Positions 1 to 8,374 of a DNA stretch of 64,000 nt are shown one piece after another. Within the stretch, counting starts at the first letter, position 1, and each line of letters starts with the position of its first letter. The stretch covers positions 62,001-126,000 of the forward strand of contig CAWKJX010000003.1 in NCBI GenBank assembly GCA_963850095.1, given 5' to 3'. The notes beneath the pieces are model-generated. The model was not told the origin of the DNA and did no database searches. It saw only the letters and a program-made list of their open reading frames with translations. This DNA is from Bog-473 sp963850095 (lineage in GTDB: Bacteria > Actinomycetota > Acidimicrobiia > Acidimicrobiales > RAAP-2). The position numbers and the translations under genes were made by a program.

Positions 1-2
1 GC

Positions 3-767
3 GGCCACGGGCTGCTGGACGGCAAGATCGTCATCATCACCGCGGCAGCGGGGACCGGCATCGGCTCGGCGACGGCGCGGCGTTGTCTCGAAGAAGGGGC
101 GTCGGTCGTGGTGTCGGACGCTCACGAGCGACGGCTGGCCGAGACGGCGGAGCAGTTGGCGTCCGACGCGGCGGGCGGCGCGCCGGAGCGGGTGCACGCG
201 ATCGCCTGCAACGTGACCGACCAGGCACAGGTGGGCGCGCTCTACGAGGGTGCCGTGCAGCGGTTCGGTCGCATCGACGTGGCCGTGCACAACGCCGGGT
301 TGGGTGGCACCGTGCCCCTCGTCGACATGACCGATGAGCAATGGTCGATTGTGCTCGACGTCACCCTCACCGGCACGTTCCGCTGCACGCGGGCTGCGCT
401 CACCCACATGCTGCCCCGCCAGAGCGGCGTGATCGTGAACAACGCATCGGTGCTGGGGTGGCGGGCCCAGCCGGGCCAGGCCCATTACGCCGCCGCCAAG
501 GCAGGGGTCATGGCGCTGACGCGCTGTGCCGCCGCCGAGGCCGCACCGGCGGGGGTGCGGGTGAACGCGGTATCGCCCAGCCTGGCCGAGCACCCCTTCC
601 TCAACCGGGCCATCCCCGACGAGGACCTGGCCGTCCTGCGGCGACGCGAGCTCTTCGGCCGGGGTGCCGAGACGTGGGAGGTGGCCAACGTGATCGTGTT
701 CCTGGCCAGCGACTACTCGTCCTACCTGACCGGCGAGGTCATTTCGGTGAGCAGCCAGCACCCGTGA
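3..767 (+). CDS. ipdF: IpdF-like short-chain dehydrogenase, 5' end cut by window
   Basis: NAD(P)-dependent short-chain dehydrogenase/reductase. The reading frame is open from base 3, so the start lies outside the window. The N-terminal Rossmann motif is visible as TAAAGTGIGSATA (nt 39-77), followed by NNAG-type (HNAGLGG) and the catalytic Ser and YAAAK motif (nt about 441-505). The C-terminus SSYLTGEVISVSS is typical of the family. The whole sequence reads like mycobacterial IpdF (Rv3559c type), which oxidises the hydroxyl of the 5-OH-HIP-CoA intermediate in degradation of steroid rings C and D. The recognition is from memory of the family, not from a search. The TGA overlaps the GTG of the next gene (GTGA), and that gene is a FadD3-like HIP-CoA ligase, which supports the assignment. 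Confidence 0.8.
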   Translation, partial: GHGLLDGKIVIITAAAGTGIGSATARRCLEEGASVVVSDAHERRLAETAEQLASDAAGGAPERVHAIACNVTDQAQVGALYEGAVQRFGRIDVAVHNAGLGGTVPLVDMTDEQWSIVLDVTLTGTFRCTRAALTHMLPRQSGVIVNNASVLGWRAQPGQAHYAAAKAGVMALTRCAAAEAAPAGVRVNAVSPSLAEHPFLNRAIPDEDLAVLRRRELFGRGAETWEVANVIVFLASDYSSYLTGEVISVSSQHP

Positions 768-2473
768 GGCCGGACGTGGAGGGAGGAACGCGCACGACGA
801 CCGGTACGGGCATCGGCGGCGCGCCGGCGGAGCAGGAGGACCCCCGGGCCGACCTGACGTGGGGCACCATCCCTCGCCTGGTCGAGGAGATCGCCACCCG
901 GCACGGAGCCACCGAGGCCCTGGTCGACGGTCCGCTGCGCCTGACCTTCGCGCGGTTGGCTCCCGAGGTCGACCGATACGCACGCGGCTTCGTGGCGACC
1001 GGCATGGGCCCCGGGGAGCGAGTCGCCATCTGGGCTCCCAACTGCGCGGAGTGGATGCTGGCCGCCCTCGGCGCCCTCCGTGCCGGCGCCGTCCTGGTGC
1101 CGCTGAACACGCGCTTCAAGGGGGGCGAGGCGGCCTACATCGTGCGCAACGCCGGGGCGACCGTGCTCGTGACCGTGCGCGGCTTCCTGGGGGTCGACTA
1201 TCCCGCACTCCTCGCCGGCGAGGACGTCGGGCCGCTCCGGCACATCGTCCTCCTCCGCGACGAGGGGCGGCATGCAGACGGAGGCGAGCCCGCCGGGGTC
1301 CCGTTGACGAATCTCGAGGACTTCCTCGCCGCCGGCGAGTCCGTCGACCCCGCCGAGACGGCGGCGCGGGCGGCGGCGGTACAGCCACACGACGCGTCCG
1401 ACCTCATCTTCACGTCGGGCACGACCGGCTACCCCAAGGGCGCCGTGACGACGCACGCGCAGTCCTTGCGGACGTTCGGCACGTGGTCCTCCATTGTGGG
1501 GCTGGGTCCGGGGGACCGCTACCTCGTGGTCAACCCGTTCTTCCACACCTTCGGGTATAAGGCGGGCATCCTGGCCTGCCTCATGGCCGGCGCCACGGTG
1601 GTGCCCGAGCCGGTGTTCGACCCGGCCAAGGTGATGGCGCGCATTCCGGCTGAGCGCATCAGCGTCCTGCCCGGACCGCCCACGCTGTACCAGACGCTGC
1701 TGGCCGACCCGGGGCGACACGAGCACGACCTGTCGTCACTGCGCCTCGGCGTGACCGGCGCCGCGGTCGTCCCGGTCGAGCTGGTGCAGGCGATGGCGGA
1801 CGAGCTCGGCTTCTCCACCGTCCTCACCGCCTACGGGCTGACCGAGTCGTGCGGGACCGTCACCATGTGCCGCCGAAGTGACCCCCCCGACATCGTCTCG
1901 GGCACATCCGGCCGGGCCATACCCGGACTCGAGGTGCAGGTGGTCGTCGACGGGCGGCCGGTGCAGGAGGGCGAGCCGGGTGAAATCGTCGTGCGCGGCT
2001 ACACCGTCATGTCGGGCTACTGGGGCAACGAGGAGGCGACCGCCGAGGCGATCGACGCCGAGGGCTGGTTGCACACGGGTGACGTCGGCGTCCTGGACGA
2101 GGCGGGCAACGTCACCATCACCGATCGGGTCAAGGACATGTACGTGGTCGGGGGCTTCAACGCCTATCCGGCGGAGATCGAGGCCATCCTGCGCGGCCAC
2201 GAGGGGGTGGCCCAGGTGGCGGTCGTCGGGGTCCCCGATGAACGCATGGGGGAGGTCGGCTGCGCCTATGTCGTGCCGGCCGACGCCGGGGCCGATCCCG
2301 AGGAGCTGGGTCGGGCCCTTCTCGGTTGGTCACGTGGGGCGATGGCCAACTACAAAGTGCCCCGCGGTGTCGTGCTGGTCGACGCCCTACCGCTCAACGC
2401 CGGCGGGAAGGTGCTCAAGCGGGAGCTGCGGGAGCGCCATGCCGCGGGCGCCGATCGCGTCGTGGTGCTGTGA
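764..2473 (+). CDS. fadD3: FadD3-like acyl-CoA (HIP-CoA) ligase
   Basis: AMP-forming acyl-CoA synthetase of 569 residues. GTG at 764 is chosen because it overlaps the upstream stop as GTGA; an open frame extends further 5' but runs through ipdF. ANL-family motifs are in order: FTSGTTGYPKGAV (about residues 214-226), YGLTESCGT (about 357), GWLHTGDVG (about 433), DRVKDMYVVGGFNAYP (about 453) and the catalytic lysine in GGKVLKREL (about 546). In actinobacterial steroid degraders FadD3 activates the HIP propionate side chain with CoA, and FadD3 and IpdF genes are close neighbours. Substrate is therefore inferred from similarity and context. A generic medium-chain acyl-CoA ligase is the alternative. 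Confidence 0.82.
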   Translation: MRPDVEGGTRTTTGTGIGGAPAEQEDPRADLTWGTIPRLVEEIATRHGATEALVDGPLRLTFARLAPEVDRYARGFVATGMGPGERVAIWAPNCAEWMLAALGALRAGAVLVPLNTRFKGGEAAYIVRNAGATVLVTVRGFLGVDYPALLAGEDVGPLRHIVLLRDEGRHADGGEPAGVPLTNLEDFLAAGESVDPAETAARAAAVQPHDASDLIFTSGTTGYPKGAVTTHAQSLRTFGTWSSIVGLGPGDRYLVVNPFFHTFGYKAGILACLMAGATVVPEPVFDPAKVMARIPAERISVLPGPPTLYQTLLADPGRHEHDLSSLRLGVTGAAVVPVELVQAMADELGFSTVLTAYGLTESCGTVTMCRRSDPPDIVSGTSGRAIPGLEVQVVVDGRPVQEGEPGEIVVRGYTVMSGYWGNEEATAEAIDAEGWLHTGDVGVLDEAGNVTITDRVKDMYVVGGFNAYPAEIEAILRGHEGVAQVAVVGVPDERMGEVGCAYVVPADAGADPEELGRALLGWSRGAMANYKVPRGVVLVDALPLNAGGKVLKRELRERHAAGADRVVVL

Positions 2474-2515
2474 GCGACCGCGGAGCGGAAGATTTCGAGG
2501 AGAGGAGATAGCGCT

Positions 2516-3625
2516 ATGCGAGGCATCGTCTATACGGGCGAGGGAGTCGAGGTCACCGACGACCTGGAGGTGCGGGGGCCCGGGCCGAACGAGGTGCAGG
2601 TCCGCATGCAGGCGGCCGGGGTCTGCCACTCCGACCTGTCGGTGATCGACGGGACCATCCCGTTCCCGGCGCCGGCCGTGCTCGGCCACGAGGGCGCGGG
2701 TGTGGTCGAGGCGGTCGGGGACGCGGTGCGGTCGGTCAAGCCGGGGGACCACGTCGTGATCGCCACCCTGGCCAGCTGCGGGGCGTGCCGGGCCTGCAGC
2801 ACCGGGCATCCGACGTGGTGCAAGAGCTCGCTGGGGAATATCTCGACCCCGTTCACCTTCAAGGGCAAGCCGGCTTCGAACTTCGCCGCCGCATCCGTCT
2901 TCTCGGAGCTCACGGTCGTGAGCGAGGTGCAGGCGGTCCGCATCCCGAAGGACGTCCCGCTGTCGTCGGCCTGCCTCATCGGCTGCGGCGTGCTGACCGG
3001 CGTCGGGGCGGTACTGAACCGGGCCAGGGTGCAGCCGGGCGACACGGCGGCCGTCTTCGGCGTCGGCGGCGTCGGCCTCAACGTGATCCAGGGGCTGCGC
3101 ATCGCCGCCGCCACCCGGATAGTGGCGGTCGACACGGTGGCGGCCAAGGAGGAGCTGGGGCGCCAGTTCGGGGCGACACACTTCGTCGACGCGGGTGCCG
3201 GCGACGCCGCCGCGGCCGTGCGTGAACTCGTCCCGGCCAACCGTGAGTCCGCCGCCGGCGCCCTCTCCCCCCTGGGCGGGGTGACGTGGGCCTTCGACTG
3301 CGTGGGCCATCCGGCCGTGCTGCGCAGTGCCCTCGACAGCCTGGACTGGGGCGGCACCGCGGTGGCGATCGGCATCCCGCCCCGGGGCACCGAGGTGGCC
3401 GTCGACGTCAACGCCCTGACCTACGTCGACCGGGGGCTGCTCGGCAACCGCTACGGCTCCGCCCGTCCCCACCACGACATCCCGCTCATGGTCGATCTCT
3501 ACAAGTCGGGTCGGCTCATGCTCGACGAGCTGGTCTCCCTGCAGCGGCCCCTCGAGCGTTTCAGCGACGTCGTCGACGAGATGCACGCCGGCCGTGTGGC
3601 GCGCGGCGTCCTGACCTTCGACTAG
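2516..3625 (+). CDS. Zinc-dependent alcohol dehydrogenase (MDR family)
   Basis: Medium-chain, zinc-containing alcohol dehydrogenase, 369 residues, full family length. Catalytic zinc ligands are C37 and H58-E59 (GHEGAGVV). Structural zinc ligands are C88, C91, C94 and C102 in CGACRACSTGHPTWC. The nucleotide-binding turn is GVGGVGLNVIQG. A strong Shine-Dalgarno (GAGAGGAG, about 2500-2507) lies 8 nt before ATG 2516, so this gene is translated from a leadered message. It follows fadD3 by 42 nt and is probably co-transcribed. The sequence is of the class III/NDMA-dependent AdhB/AdhD type found in mycobacteria. The substrate is not deducible, though a steroid or terpenoid alcohol would fit the neighbours. 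Confidence 0.88.
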   Translation: MRGIVYTGEGVEVTDDLEVRGPGPNEVQVRMQAAGVCHSDLSVIDGTIPFPAPAVLGHEGAGVVEAVGDAVRSVKPGDHVVIATLASCGACRACSTGHPTWCKSSLGNISTPFTFKGKPASNFAAASVFSELTVVSEVQAVRIPKDVPLSSACLIGCGVLTGVGAVLNRARVQPGDTAAVFGVGGVGLNVIQGLRIAAATRIVAVDTVAAKEELGRQFGATHFVDAGAGDAAAAVRELVPANRESAAGALSPLGGVTWAFDCVGHPAVLRSALDSLDWGGTAVAIGIPPRGTEVAVDVNALTYVDRGLLGNRYGSARPHHDIPLMVDLYKSGRLMLDELVSLQRPLERFSDVVDEMHAGRVARGVLTFD

Positions 3626-3635
3626 ACAGGCTCAT

Positions 3636-3690
3636 GGTGCGGCGACGGCGACGGCGACGGGGACGGGGACGGCGACGGGGACGGGGAGCG
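3636..3690 (+). repeat. GGCGAC/GGGGAC hexanucleotide repeat
   Basis: Tandem GGCGAC and GGGGAC units fill the gap between the alcohol dehydrogenase stop and the next start codon. The same hexamer recurs inside the following gene at 4189-4221, where it encodes an Asp-Gly run. Confidence 0.8.
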
Positions 3691-4512
3691 ATGCAGACGT
3701 CGCTGACGTCGGTAGGGTTCGTGAAGGGCGTCATACTGGCCGGGGGCACCGGGTCGCGCCTGTTCCCACTGACGCGCATCACCAACAAGCACCTACTGCC
3801 CATCTTCGACCGGCCCATGATCGAGTGGGCGATCGAGGCCGTCGTGTCGAGTGGGATCGACGAAATCATGCTCGTCACCGGCGGCACCCACGCCGGAGAG
3901 TTCCTGCGCCTGCTCGGCAACGGTCGCGACTACGGCATCCACCAGCTCTCGTACGCCTACCAGGACAAGGCCGGCGGCATCGCCGAGGCGCTCGGCCTGG
4001 CCGAGCACTTCGCCGGCGGCGATCCCGTCCTGGTCATGCTGGCCGACAACGTCCTCGAGCGCTCCATCCGCCCGATGGTCGACGCGTTCCGGGCCGACCC
4101 GGCCGGGGCCCGCATTCTCCTCTCGAGGGTGGCCGAGCCCGAGCACCTGCGCCACCTCGGCGTGCCGGTGTTCGAGAGGCGGCGAGACGACGGCGGCGAC
4201 GGCGACGGCGACGGCGACGGTCGAGACGGACGTCGGGTGGTCCACATCGAGGAGAAGCCCGAGCACCCGGCATCCGACTTCTGCGTCACCGGCATCTACT
4301 GCTACGAGGCCGGCGTCTTCGACATCATCGGCGACCTGGTGCCCTCCGGCCGGGGCGAGCTCGAGATCACCGACGTCAACAACCACTACGTGGCCAAGGG
4401 CCAGATGGCCCACGACGTGCAGGAGGGGTTCTGGGGTGACGCGGGGGAGTCGATCGAGGCGTACTACGCCGTCAACGACTTCGTCCGGCAGAACGGGGCC
4501 AACCGCGCCTGA
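3691..4512 (+). CDS. Sugar-1-phosphate nucleotidyltransferase (RmlA-like)
   Basis: Nucleotidyltransferase of the glucose-1-phosphate thymidylyltransferase family, which makes NDP-sugars from sugar-1-phosphate and NTP. Signature LAGGTGSRLFPLT at the N-terminus, then NKHLLPIFDRPMIEWAIE, LADNVLE and VTGIYCYE. Two starts are possible: ATG 3691 with a purine-rich GGGGAG upstream, or GTG 3721, which gives the usual short N-terminus (VKGVILAGG). The protein is 263-273 residues, somewhat short for RmlA. An Asp-Gly run at about residues 166-178, encoded by a hexanucleotide repeat, sits in a surface-loop position and is probably repeat expansion. No other dTDP-sugar genes are nearby, so the donor specificity is open. 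Confidence 0.78.
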   Translation: MQTSLTSVGFVKGVILAGGTGSRLFPLTRITNKHLLPIFDRPMIEWAIEAVVSSGIDEIMLVTGGTHAGEFLRLLGNGRDYGIHQLSYAYQDKAGGIAEALGLAEHFAGGDPVLVMLADNVLERSIRPMVDAFRADPAGARILLSRVAEPEHLRHLGVPVFERRRDDGGDGDGDGDGRDGRRVVHIEEKPEHPASDFCVTGIYCYEAGVFDIIGDLVPSGRGELEITDVNNHYVAKGQMAHDVQEGFWGDAGESIEAYYAVNDFVRQNGANRA

Positions 4513-4537
4513 CCGGCCCTGACCGTCCCTGACCGTC
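4508..4537 (+). repeat. 3 x 10-bp tandem repeat between convergent genes
   Basis: Three copies of a 10-bp unit, CCTGACCGTC with one mismatch in the first copy. The repeat starts within the stop codon of the nucleotidyltransferase and ends just before the dxs stop. Confidence 0.8.
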
Positions 4538-4546
4538 CCGTCCCGT

Positions 4547-6553
4547 TCAGCGAGGCGGCAGTTCGGCCGGTACCGAGAGCCGGGCCTGGCGCACGCTCTC
4601 GGCGACACCCGGGCCGTCCAGCCCGAGGCTGGCCAGAATGTCGTCGGCGCGTCCCTGGGCGAGATACTGCCGGGGCAGGCCGAGTACCCGGTACGCCGGC
4701 TTGGCCCGGCCCGCCGATTCGGCGTAGGCCGCCACGGCGTCCATGATGAAGGCGCCCGCGCCCCCGTGACGCACGCCGTCCTCCGCCGTCACCACCAGTC
4801 CGTGGCGGGCCGCATCGGCCAGCAGGTCGGCATCGGGCGGCGCGATGACCCGGGCGTCCCACACCGTGGCCTCGACACCCTCGGCCGCCAGCTCGTCCGC
4901 CGCGTCCAGGCACGCCCCGACCAGCTTGCCCACCCCGACGAGGCAGACCGACCCGTCGCCGGAGCGCAGCCGCCGGGCCGCCAGGCCGACACCCACCTCT
5001 GAGGGGTCCACGTGCCGGGCCGGCGTCTTGGGGAAACGGATGGTCGACGGCCCGGAAAGCTCGAGCGCGGCGCGCAGCATCGGCTCCACCTCCTCGGCGG
5101 CCGAAGGCGCGAACACCGTCATGCCGGGGATGGACAGCGCCAGCGCCAGGTCCAGGGCGCCGTGGTGGCTCGGCCCGTCGTCGCCGGTGATGCCGGCCCG
5201 GTCGAGGACGAAGACGACGGGGCAGGCGTGCAGGCCCACGTCGAGGTTGGCCTGGTCGAAGGCCCGGCTGAGGAAGGTGGAATAGACGGCGACCACCGGC
5301 CGCAGCCCGGCCATGGCCATGCCGGCCGCCGACGTCACCTCGTGCTGCTCGGCGATCCCCACGTCGAAGAAGCGCTCGGGGAAGCGGGCCTGGAAGGGCA
5401 GCAATCCCGTCGGCCCCGGCATCGCCGCGGTCAGGGCCACCACCCGCTGGTCCTCCTCCGCCACGGCCAGTAGGGCACGCGAGAAGGCCTCGCCGTAGGT
5501 GGCCGACCACGACGGCGACTCGTCGACCGCCGCGTCGGGCACAGAGCCCGGCGAGGCCACGCCCCCGGTGTCGGTCCCCGTCGAGCCGCCGACCGCCATG
5601 CCGGCCGAGCTGCCCACGGTGTTCTCGAGCGCCACCGGCTTGGGTGCCTTGACGTCGTGCAGGCGCTGCACGTCGTCCTCCTCGGCCGGTGCGTACCCGC
5701 GGCCCTTCTGCGTCAGCACGTGCACCACAATCGGGCCGTCCCACTCGGCGGCGTGGTGGAACGCCTGCTCCATGTGATCGATGTTGTGTCCGTCGATCGG
5801 GCCGGCGTAGCGGACGCCCAACGCCTCGAAGAAGGTATGCGGCGCCACCATCTCGCGCAAGGCGGACGTCACCGAGTGGGCGCCCGAGTAGGCGAGCTCA
5901 CCCAGCACGGGCAGTTCGCGCAGCCGCAGCCGCAACCGCTCCCGGGCCGCCGTGTACGTCGGGTTCAGCCGCAGCGACGTCAAGGACTGCGACAGCTGCG
6001 ACACCGTCGGCGCGTACGAACGTCCGTTGTCGTTCAGGACGATGACGACCCGCCGCCCCGAGTGGCCGAGGTTGTTCAGCGCCTCGTAGGCCATGCCGCC
6101 GGTCAACGCGCCGTCGCCCACCACGGCCACCACCCGGCGCTCCTCGTCCAGCCCCCGCAGCTCGAAGCCGCTGGCGATGCCGTGCGCGTAGGACAGCGCG
6201 GTCGAGGCGTGGCTGTTCTCTATCCAGTCGTGCTCGGACTCGGCCCGGTTGGGATAGCCGCTCATGCCGCCGGCCTGCCGGAGGTTCTTGAACCCGAAGC
6301 GGCGCCCGGTCAGCAGCTTGTGCACGTAGGCCTGGTGGCCGGTGTCCCACAGGATCACGTCTCGGGGCGAGTCGAAGACCCGGTGCAACGCCAGGGTCAG
6401 CTCCACTGCGCCCAGGTTGGACCCCAGATGACCGCCCGTGGTCGTCACCGTGTCGACGATGAACGTCCTGATCTCCTCGCACAATTGGACGAGTTCCTCG
6501 TCGCTGAGGCCCTTGACGTCGGCCGGCGTCTCGATGCTGTGCAGGAGGATCAT
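4547..6553 (-). CDS. dxs: 1-deoxy-D-xylulose-5-phosphate synthase
   Basis: Thiamine-diphosphate enzyme that condenses pyruvate and glyceraldehyde 3-phosphate to DXP, the first step of the MEP isoprenoid pathway. 668 residues from ATG at 6553; the N-terminus (MILLHSIETPADVKGLS) matches the family start. Motifs: DTGHQAYVHK (D70-K79), the ThDP-binding GDGALTGG with following NN (D147-N161) and the catalytic-glutamate region VGIAEQHEVT. A Gly/Ser/Pro-rich linker of about 40 residues precedes the transketolase-like central domain. An MFS transporter gene lies 14 nt upstream on the same strand, so the two may be one transcript. No good Shine-Dalgarno is visible. Confidence 0.95.
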   Translation of the reverse strand: MILLHSIETPADVKGLSDEELVQLCEEIRTFIVDTVTTTGGHLGSNLGAVELTLALHRVFDSPRDVILWDTGHQAYVHKLLTGRRFGFKNLRQAGGMSGYPNRAESEHDWIENSHASTALSYAHGIASGFELRGLDEERRVVAVVGDGALTGGMAYEALNNLGHSGRRVVIVLNDNGRSYAPTVSQLSQSLTSLRLNPTYTAARERLRLRLRELPVLGELAYSGAHSVTSALREMVAPHTFFEALGVRYAGPIDGHNIDHMEQAFHHAAEWDGPIVVHVLTQKGRGYAPAEEDDVQRLHDVKAPKPVALENTVGSSAGMAVGGSTGTDTGGVASPGSVPDAAVDESPSWSATYGEAFSRALLAVAEEDQRVVALTAAMPGPTGLLPFQARFPERFFDVGIAEQHEVTSAAGMAMAGLRPVVAVYSTFLSRAFDQANLDVGLHACPVVFVLDRAGITGDDGPSHHGALDLALALSIPGMTVFAPSAAEEVEPMLRAALELSGPSTIRFPKTPARHVDPSEVGVGLAARRLRSGDGSVCLVGVGKLVGACLDAADELAAEGVEATVWDARVIAPPDADLLADAARHGLVVTAEDGVRHGGAGAFIMDAVAAYAESAGRAKPAYRVLGLPRQYLAQGRADDILASLGLDGPGVAESVRQARLSVPAELPPR

Positions 6554-6567
6554 GGCGCCCGCCCAGG

Positions 6568-7738
6568 CTACTCGGCGCCCCCTGCGGCGGCACTTCGGGC
6601 GAAGCCGCTCCGGGTCGAGGCGAGAGGCGTGAAGAGCGTGCACACGGCCACGCCGAAGGCCGCCGCAGCCAGGACCTGCAGCCCGTGGGCCGGCCCCAGC
6701 GTCTGCGAGACCCACCCCACAATCGGCGCTCCGGCCACCCAGCCGATGTAGCCCGCCGCGGTGAACGTCCCCACCGCACTGACCACCTGAGTGGCCATCC
6801 GGCTCACGGTGGACATGACGAGCGGCCAGAACAGCGACGCGCCACCGGCGCCGAGCGCCAGCCCCAGCGCGGCCACACCCGACAGTGACGAGAGCGACTC
6901 GAGCAAAATGCCCGCGCCGGCCACACACCCGCCGGTGATGAGCGCGTGCCGCGTCGACAGCCGTCCGAGCAACGGGCTGCCCGCCCCCCGCGTCGTCACC
7001 GCCATCAGCTGCCCCACCACGTACGCTCCCGCTCCCAGCAGGACGCCGGTGGCCAGGTGGTTGCGCAGGTACAGCACGCCCCACGTGTCCACGCCGCCCT
7101 CGGTCACCTCGGCCAGCGCGAACACCGCCAGCAACACCAGGAGCCCGTCCCTGCGCAAGCGCCGCAGCGGATGTCTCGTCTGTCCTTCTCCTTCTGCGGT
7201 CGTGGCCGCCGCCAAGGGCATGCCGGAATCGGTGACGGCGGCCCACACCCCGACCGCCAGACCCACCACGGCAATGCCGGGCCAGATCCAGCGCCACGAC
7301 ACGCCGGCGTGGATGACCAGGCCGGCGACGGCCGCCCCGCTCAGCGCGCCGGCGTTGAACAACGCGTGCAGCCGGACGAGAGCCGATGGGTGGCCGATGA
7401 GCCGGTGGGACGCCTCGGCGTTCATGGCCGTGTCGATGCTGCCGCCGGCGATCATGGTGGGCACGAGCACGATCTCGAAGGCCCATCGCGTCTGCGTCAA
7501 CGCCAGCAGGCACAACAGCGCGGACCACGCGAAGAAGCGCGATCCAGAGCAGGCGTCGTGCCCCGACGCGGTCGGCCAGGTGGGCCGTCACCGCGCTCGA
7601 TGCGCCCGCCACCGCCACCGCCACCGCGAGCACCACACCCAGCTGGCCGTCGCTCAGCCCGTACGTGTGCTGGATGTAGAACAGCATGACGGCCCAGCTG
7701 CCCCAGAACAGGCCGAAGGTGAAGAAGGTCGCCACCAC
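6568..7738 (-). CDS. MFS transporter, reading frame interrupted
   Basis: Major facilitator superfamily permease of about 390 residues with roughly 12 hydrophobic segments. The N-terminal part (FFTFGLFWGSWAVMLFYIQH, then an ADRVGARRLLW loop resembling the MFS signature) is in one frame from GTG 7738. The remainder, from FFAWSALLCLL onward to the stop at 6568, is in another. The break lies at about 7535-7550 in a GCGCTTCTTCGCG context, and one base restores the protein. Sequence error is more likely than a true pseudogene because both halves keep good coding character. The substrate is unknown; the pattern resembles sugar or drug efflux members. It ends 14 nt before dxs. Confidence 0.7.
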
Positions 7739-7794
7739 CGGTCCCGCTTTCTTCAGCAGGCGCCGGTTCTGCGTGGCGCCGGTCCCGTCCCCGG

Positions 7795-7852
7795 TCCCCG
7801 GTCACTTCCGACGCCCGGTCCGACGCGCCGTCCCCGGTCACTTCCGACGCCC
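7795..7852. repeat. Direct repeat, 2 x 22 bp
   Basis: A 22-nt sequence containing GGTCACTTCCGACGCCC occurs at 7795-7816 and again, identically, at 7831-7852. It is preceded by GGTCCCC units. It lies between the MFS start and the 3' end of the thioesterase gene. Confidence 0.8.
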
Positions 7853-7912
7853 CGTCCTCGCCTGCCTGCCTCGTCCCGCGCGTCCACGGTCGGGGGGTGG
7901 CCGGGTCCGCGC

Positions 7913-8356
7913 TCAGGGGTTGTCCGATGCGCCCGCCTTGGCCAAGAACGTGGCGCGGTCGAGGACGACCCGGGTGACGCGGCCGGCCCCGACGAGACCG
8001 CCGCCGTCTCCCTCCAGACGCGCCGCCGACACGGTGAAGGTGAGGCGCCGGCCCTCGACCTTGACCAGCGTCGCTTCGGCCAGCACGACTCCCCCGACTG
8101 CGACCGGGGCCAAATGGTCGAACTGCACCCGCGTGGCGATACTCGACTGGGACTCCGTCAGGTGCCCGTCGGTGGCGCGGCAGGTCGCTTCCTCGCAGAG
8201 GGCGATCAAACGGGGCGTCGCCAGGACGGGGACGTCACCGGAGCGGAAGTGCTCCGCCGTGTCGCTCTCCGTCACGGTCAGCTCGAGCTGGGCGCTCAAC
8301 CCCGCGTGCGGCCCGTGCCCAGCGGCCGGCGGCGAGTCGGATGGACGGTCGGGCAC
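7913..8356 (-). CDS. FlK-like hotdog thioesterase
   Basis: Hotdog-fold acyl-CoA thioesterase of 147 residues from GTG 8356. The motif PVLATPRLIALCEEA carries T47 and E55, and VQFDHLAP carries H81. The spacing of these three residues (8 and 26) is the same as the catalytic Thr42-Glu50-His76 of fluoroacetyl-CoA thioesterase FlK. FlK homologues in non-producers probably hydrolyse other short acyl-CoAs, so fluoroacetate is not implied. The start is supported by a TATCGT box 7 nt upstream. The gene is divergent from tldD with only 18 nt between the two start codons. Confidence 0.8.
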   Translation of the reverse strand: MPDRPSDSPPAAGHGPHAGLSAQLELTVTESDTAEHFRSGDVPVLATPRLIALCEEATCRATDGHLTESQSSIATRVQFDHLAPVAVGGVVLAEATLVKVEGRRLTFTVSAARLEGDGGGLVGAGRVTRVVLDRATFLAKAGASDNP

Positions 8357-8362
8357 GACGAT

Positions 8363-8368
8363 TACGAT
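8363..8368 (+). promoter_or_regulatory. -10 box of tldD (leaderless type)
   Basis: TACGAT ends 6 nt before GTG 8375, so transcription would start at or next to the start codon. No Shine-Dalgarno is present. Confidence 0.6.
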
Positions 8369-8369
8369 A
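8364..8369 (-). promoter_or_regulatory. -10 box of the thioesterase gene (leaderless type)
   Basis: TATCGT on the minus strand, 7 nt before GTG 8356. It overlaps the tldD box on the other strand by five bases. Confidence 0.6.
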
Positions 8370-8374
8370 CCGCC

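Noticed and set aside
7500..7560. Programmed frameshift in the MFS gene
   Set aside because: No slippery heptamer or downstream structure is apparent, and similar breaks occur in many unrelated genes.
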